This document shows, piece after piece, positions 62,147 through 64,000 of a stretch of DNA of 64,000 nt. Below the pieces are notes generated by a model. The model had not been told where the DNA came from and made no database searches. It saw only the letters and a program-made list of their open reading frames with translations. Source of the stretch: Bdellovibrionales bacterium (GTDB taxonomy: Bacteria > Bdellovibrionota > Bdellovibrionia > Bdellovibrionales > Bdellovibrionaceae). Every line of letters begins with the position of its first letter. The stretch's first letter is position 1. A program made the translations under genes and the position numbers. The stretch covers positions 124,001-188,000 of the forward strand of contig JAFEAQ010000008.1 of the NCBI GenBank assembly GCA_018266295.1, read 5' to 3'.

Positions 62147-62446
62147 ATGAAAAAGTTAACAGCATTTTTGGCTCTCGCAATCAGCATGACTTCAACAATG
62201 GCTTTCGCTGACAGCCAGGTCGAAGTTCAAACAGCTAAGAACCGTGAAAACACGATCAACATCACAATCACTGGCGAAGCTGCAGAACAAATCTCAGCTC
62301 AGCTTTCAAAAAACGGCATTAACATGAGAAGAGAGCCTTTCTCAGGCGCCATGGTTCAGTCAGGCACGGGCATCCGCTGCATCACTGAACACAGCAGCAA
62401 GCCCCTCTACTGCTCAATCTCCGTAGTAGGCACAGAAGTAAATTAA
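62147..62446 (+). CDS. Small secreted protein, unknown
   Basis: A 99-residue protein with a signal peptide ending TMAFA and a mature part with two Cys (RCITEH and YCSIS) likely forming one disulfide. No family is recognised. The ribosome site CAGGAGGATATCC is strong and partly palindromic (AGGATATCCT), so it may fold on itself. A terminator follows 29 bases after the stop. Codon use, rich in AAC and ATC, suggests high expression. Confidence 0.7.
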   Translation: MKKLTAFLALAISMTSTMAFADSQVEVQTAKNRENTINITITGEAAEQISAQLSKNGINMRREPFSGAMVQSGTGIRCITEHSSKPLYCSISVVGTEVN

Positions 62447-62474
62447 AAAGAATCAAGCACAACAGCTTGTACTG

Positions 62475-62505
62475 AAGCCACTGAGCACCACTCAGTGGCT
62501 TTTTT
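62475..62505 (+). terminator. Terminator of the small secreted-protein gene
   Basis: AAGCCACTGAG and CTCAGTGGCTT form an 11-bp stem with a CACCA loop, followed by T residues. Confidence 0.85.
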
Positions 62506-62592
62506 ATTTCTAAATAACTTTCCCCGAAACGCCCTCGCGCTAGTTTCAGTGATATTTACGGAATTGAGTGATGGAACAAATTTGGGGGCGGA

Positions 62593-62704
62593 GGCAGGGA
62601 ACTCCTCTGTGGGGGCCTTCGGTGGCGCATGGATGCGCGAACCCGCCCGAAAGGGCGGGCACCGACGAGCGAGGAGGCGTGCCCCCACAGAGGAGTTCCC
62701 TGCC
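62593..62704. repeat. Cruciform element 3
   Basis: Perfect 24-bp arms at 62593-62616 and 62681-62704. Read on the minus strand, the core has TCGGTG and CACCGA enclosing a 7-bp hairpin (CCCGCCC, TTTC, GGGCGGG), the linker TTC and a second hairpin (GCGCA, TCCA, TGCGC), the same layout as elements 1 and 2. The orientation is opposite to theirs. Confidence 0.9.
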
Positions 62705-62875
62705 TTCGTCACCAAATCCTTGTTCAAGACCATCCAACTCCGTAACATAATCACTGCAAGGTCTAGGAAGACCTAGACCTAAGTACGTAATTCTAAAAAT
62801 ATTTTTTTAAGCCCCAATCCCAATGCTTTCGCACACAAGACGCGCTGAGCCAAAGATCCAACTGGACCAAGGGCC

Positions 62876-62902
62876 TAAAGTTTCCTGGACCAAGGCCGAG
62901 AA
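62876..62902 (+). promoter_or_regulatory. Sigma28 promoter of flagellin gene 2
   Basis: TAAAGTTT, 11 bases, GCCGAGAA: full -35 match and seven of eight at -10. The predicted start near 62909 gives a leader of about 220 bases. Confidence 0.82.
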
Positions 62903-62934
62903 GTACGGTGTACACGTTGGAGCTAAAACCTCGG

Positions 62935-62952
62935 GACCTTTGTCTAGCAGTC
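62935..62952 (-). repeat. 18-base sequence shared with flagellin 1 leader
   Basis: Exact reverse complement of 60138-60155, lying about 26 bases into the predicted flagellin 2 transcript. Confidence 0.75.
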
Positions 62953-62963
62953 ACTCGGCAAAA

Positions 62964-63123
62964 CCTCCTTAGGCGGATAGCTCGCCTCTCTGAAGGGACA
63001 GTCACCCCGTCAGAGAGTGCGAGCCCGCTCCAATCTAAAAAAACATTTTAACGTAACTATTTTTTTAGAACTCCAGCGCGAGCTTCGGTGGGTCGGAACC
63101 GCGTTGGCTTTATCCTAAGGAGG
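62964..63123 (+). promoter_or_regulatory. Flagellin 2 leader: anti-Shine-Dalgarno and long hairpin
   Basis: CCTCCTTAGG (62964-62973) is the exact complement of CCTAAGGAGG (63114-63123), which contains the ribosome site. Between them, 62980-62993 pairs with 63010-63024 (14 pairs, one bulge), which would bring the two close. The ribosome site could therefore be masked until something opens the leader. Confidence 0.55.
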
Positions 63124-63128
63124 ATACA

Positions 63129-63953
63129 ATGGGCTTAAGAATTCAGACCAATATGGCGTCTATCTCGGCACAAAGGGTGTTGTCGGTTCAGCAAAAGAGA
63201 GCTGAACATGCGACGGCGGCCTTAGCTTCTGGTTCGCGTATCGTGCATGCATCGGATGATGCTGCCGGCCTCGCGATCTCTGAAAATATCCGCGGTCAGG
63301 TTCGTGGTATTGCTCAGGCCAGAAACAATGCGTTCAATGCAACTTCAGCAATTCAAGTGTCTGAGGGTGGATTGAACGAAATCAGTAACATCTTGATCCG
63401 TTTGCGTGAGTTGGGAGTACAAGCTGCTTCTGACCATATCGGTGAGCGCGAACGCGGATTCTTGAATCTAGAGGCAACACAACTCACTCAAGAGGCCGAT
63501 CGTATCGCTAAAACCACAGTGTTTGGTGATAAACGACTCTTGGACGGCTCCGGCGGTAAGATGGAGTTCCAGGTGGGTGCCTTCGCCGGTGATGAGAATA
63601 TTATTAAGTACGATCTGGGTGCGAATGCAACTGGCTCTGAACTGGGTATCGATGGTCTTGAAGTCGGTACGAAATCAGACGCTCGTTCCGCTTTGAAAAC
63701 AGTCGATGATGCCCTCGTGAAAGTCAGCTCCCTCAGAGCGAACTTCGGTGCGGTCCAAAGTCGCTTGGATTCAACAGTGAGCAACTTGGATATCCAGTAC
63801 GAAAACTTAACGGCTGCGAACTCTCGTATCCGTGACACAGACGTAGCGAAAGAAACATCTGAGATGACGTCTGCCAATATCTTGCAACAAGCAGCGGTAG
63901 GGGTTTTGGCTCAAGCCAATCAAACACCAGCGGTTGCATTGAAGCTCTTATAA
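63129..63953 (+). CDS. fliC: Flagellin 2
   Basis: A 274-residue flagellin, the same length as flagellin 1. The N-terminus (MGLRIQTNMASISAQRVLSV) has the standard flagellin start, followed by ASGSRIVHASDDAAGLAISE, and the C-terminal coil ends ANSRIRDTDVAKETSEMTSA, then NQTPAVALKLL. The variable middle is short. The ribosome site is AAGGAGGATACA. A long structured leader and a sigma28 promoter precede it. It differs from flagellin 1 through most of the sequence, so it is an old paralogue. Confidence 0.96.
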   Translation: MGLRIQTNMASISAQRVLSVQQKRAEHATAALASGSRIVHASDDAAGLAISENIRGQVRGIAQARNNAFNATSAIQVSEGGLNEISNILIRLRELGVQAASDHIGERERGFLNLEATQLTQEADRIAKTTVFGDKRLLDGSGGKMEFQVGAFAGDENIIKYDLGANATGSELGIDGLEVGTKSDARSALKTVDDALVKVSSLRANFGAVQSRLDSTVSNLDIQYENLTAANSRIRDTDVAKETSEMTSANILQQAAVGVLAQANQTPAVALKLL

Positions 63954-64000
63954 TAAAATTTCACTGAAAGTTTCAGTGATACAAAATGGTGGGTCTGTGA

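Larger units (their letters stand above)
62447..63128. other. 682-base gap with terminator, cruciform element and long flagellin leader
   Basis: No gene is seen. In order it holds a terminator (62475-62505), cruciform element 3 (62593-62704), a 9-bp hairpin without T-run at 62759-62780 (AGGTCTAGG, AAGA loop), the sigma28 promoter (62876-62902) and the flagellin 2 leader with anti-Shine-Dalgarno sequence and long hairpin. A direct repeat CTGGACCAAGG lies at 62862-62872 and 62885-62895, the second inside the promoter spacer. Confidence 0.7.

Noticed and set aside
62793-63005. Minus-strand 70-codon frame in the flagellin 2 leader
   Set aside because: Arg-rich, no ribosome site, and it lies over a sigma28 promoter and RNA stems.

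Overview
The window looks like chromosome from a predatory Bdellovibrio-like bacterium (Bdellovibrionota). This is inferred from the gene set: a long flagellar operon ending in csrA-fliW, two separate flagellin genes, many secreted or lipid-anchored proteins of no known family, a scattered menaquinone pathway, and dense same-strand packing with ATGA or GTGA overlaps. No rRNA, tRNA, CRISPR array, prophage or complete insertion sequence was seen.

Layout. 1-3235: tail of a Gly-rich gene, then lysC and an MltD-like lytic transglycosylase on the minus strand. 3447-13374: a sigma54-type promoter followed by flgF-G-A-H-I, a possible small ORF, flgJ-M-N-K-L, csrA and fliW. A hairpin with a GGA loop and a repeat of the same motif over the flgK start suggest CsrA control of flgK. 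13497-17299: TetR regulator, tam-like methyltransferase, a secreted protein made of 26-residue Cys repeats behind its own sigma54-type promoter, and rmuC. 17359-27947: quinone and isoprenoid genes (menA, menC, menE, a hotdog thioesterase, a trans-polyprenyl synthase and a second UbiA-type prenyltransferase) with RNA-modification and membrane genes. 28051-38254: a secreted esterase, a hybrid-kinase/HPt/twin-receiver phosphorelay, an OmpR-type regulator, a CPBP protease, a REP-type tyrosine transposase, a PP2C phosphatase and citrate synthase. 38429-46972: L,D-transpeptidase, HIT protein, a candidate structured RNA, then a sigma28-driven three-gene chemotaxis operon (cheA, a cheW-like gene and a cheD-cheB fusion), and an aldehyde-dehydrogenase-like gene. 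47015-56608: lipoproteins, ddl, elbB, ferredoxin, nth and the thiamine transporter thiBPQ. 56767-63953: a 3D-domain lipoprotein, an XRE regulator, a PBP4-like gene, a severely deleted aspA remnant, and two flagellin genes with near-consensus sigma28 promoters.

The strongest unusual signals are these. (1) Three long cruciform elements, at 45298, 61174 and 62593, share a GC-rich two-hairpin core while their long outer arms differ in sequence. (2) The aspA remnant has lost about 200 residues through several internal deletions that mostly keep frame. (3) The cheD-cheB fusion has lost the esterase Ser and His. (4) Two motifs like the CsrA consensus lie at flgK. (5) A 10-base anti-Shine-Dalgarno sequence lies in the long leader of the second flagellin gene. 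(6) A structured region with a 15-codon ORF lies upstream of cheA.
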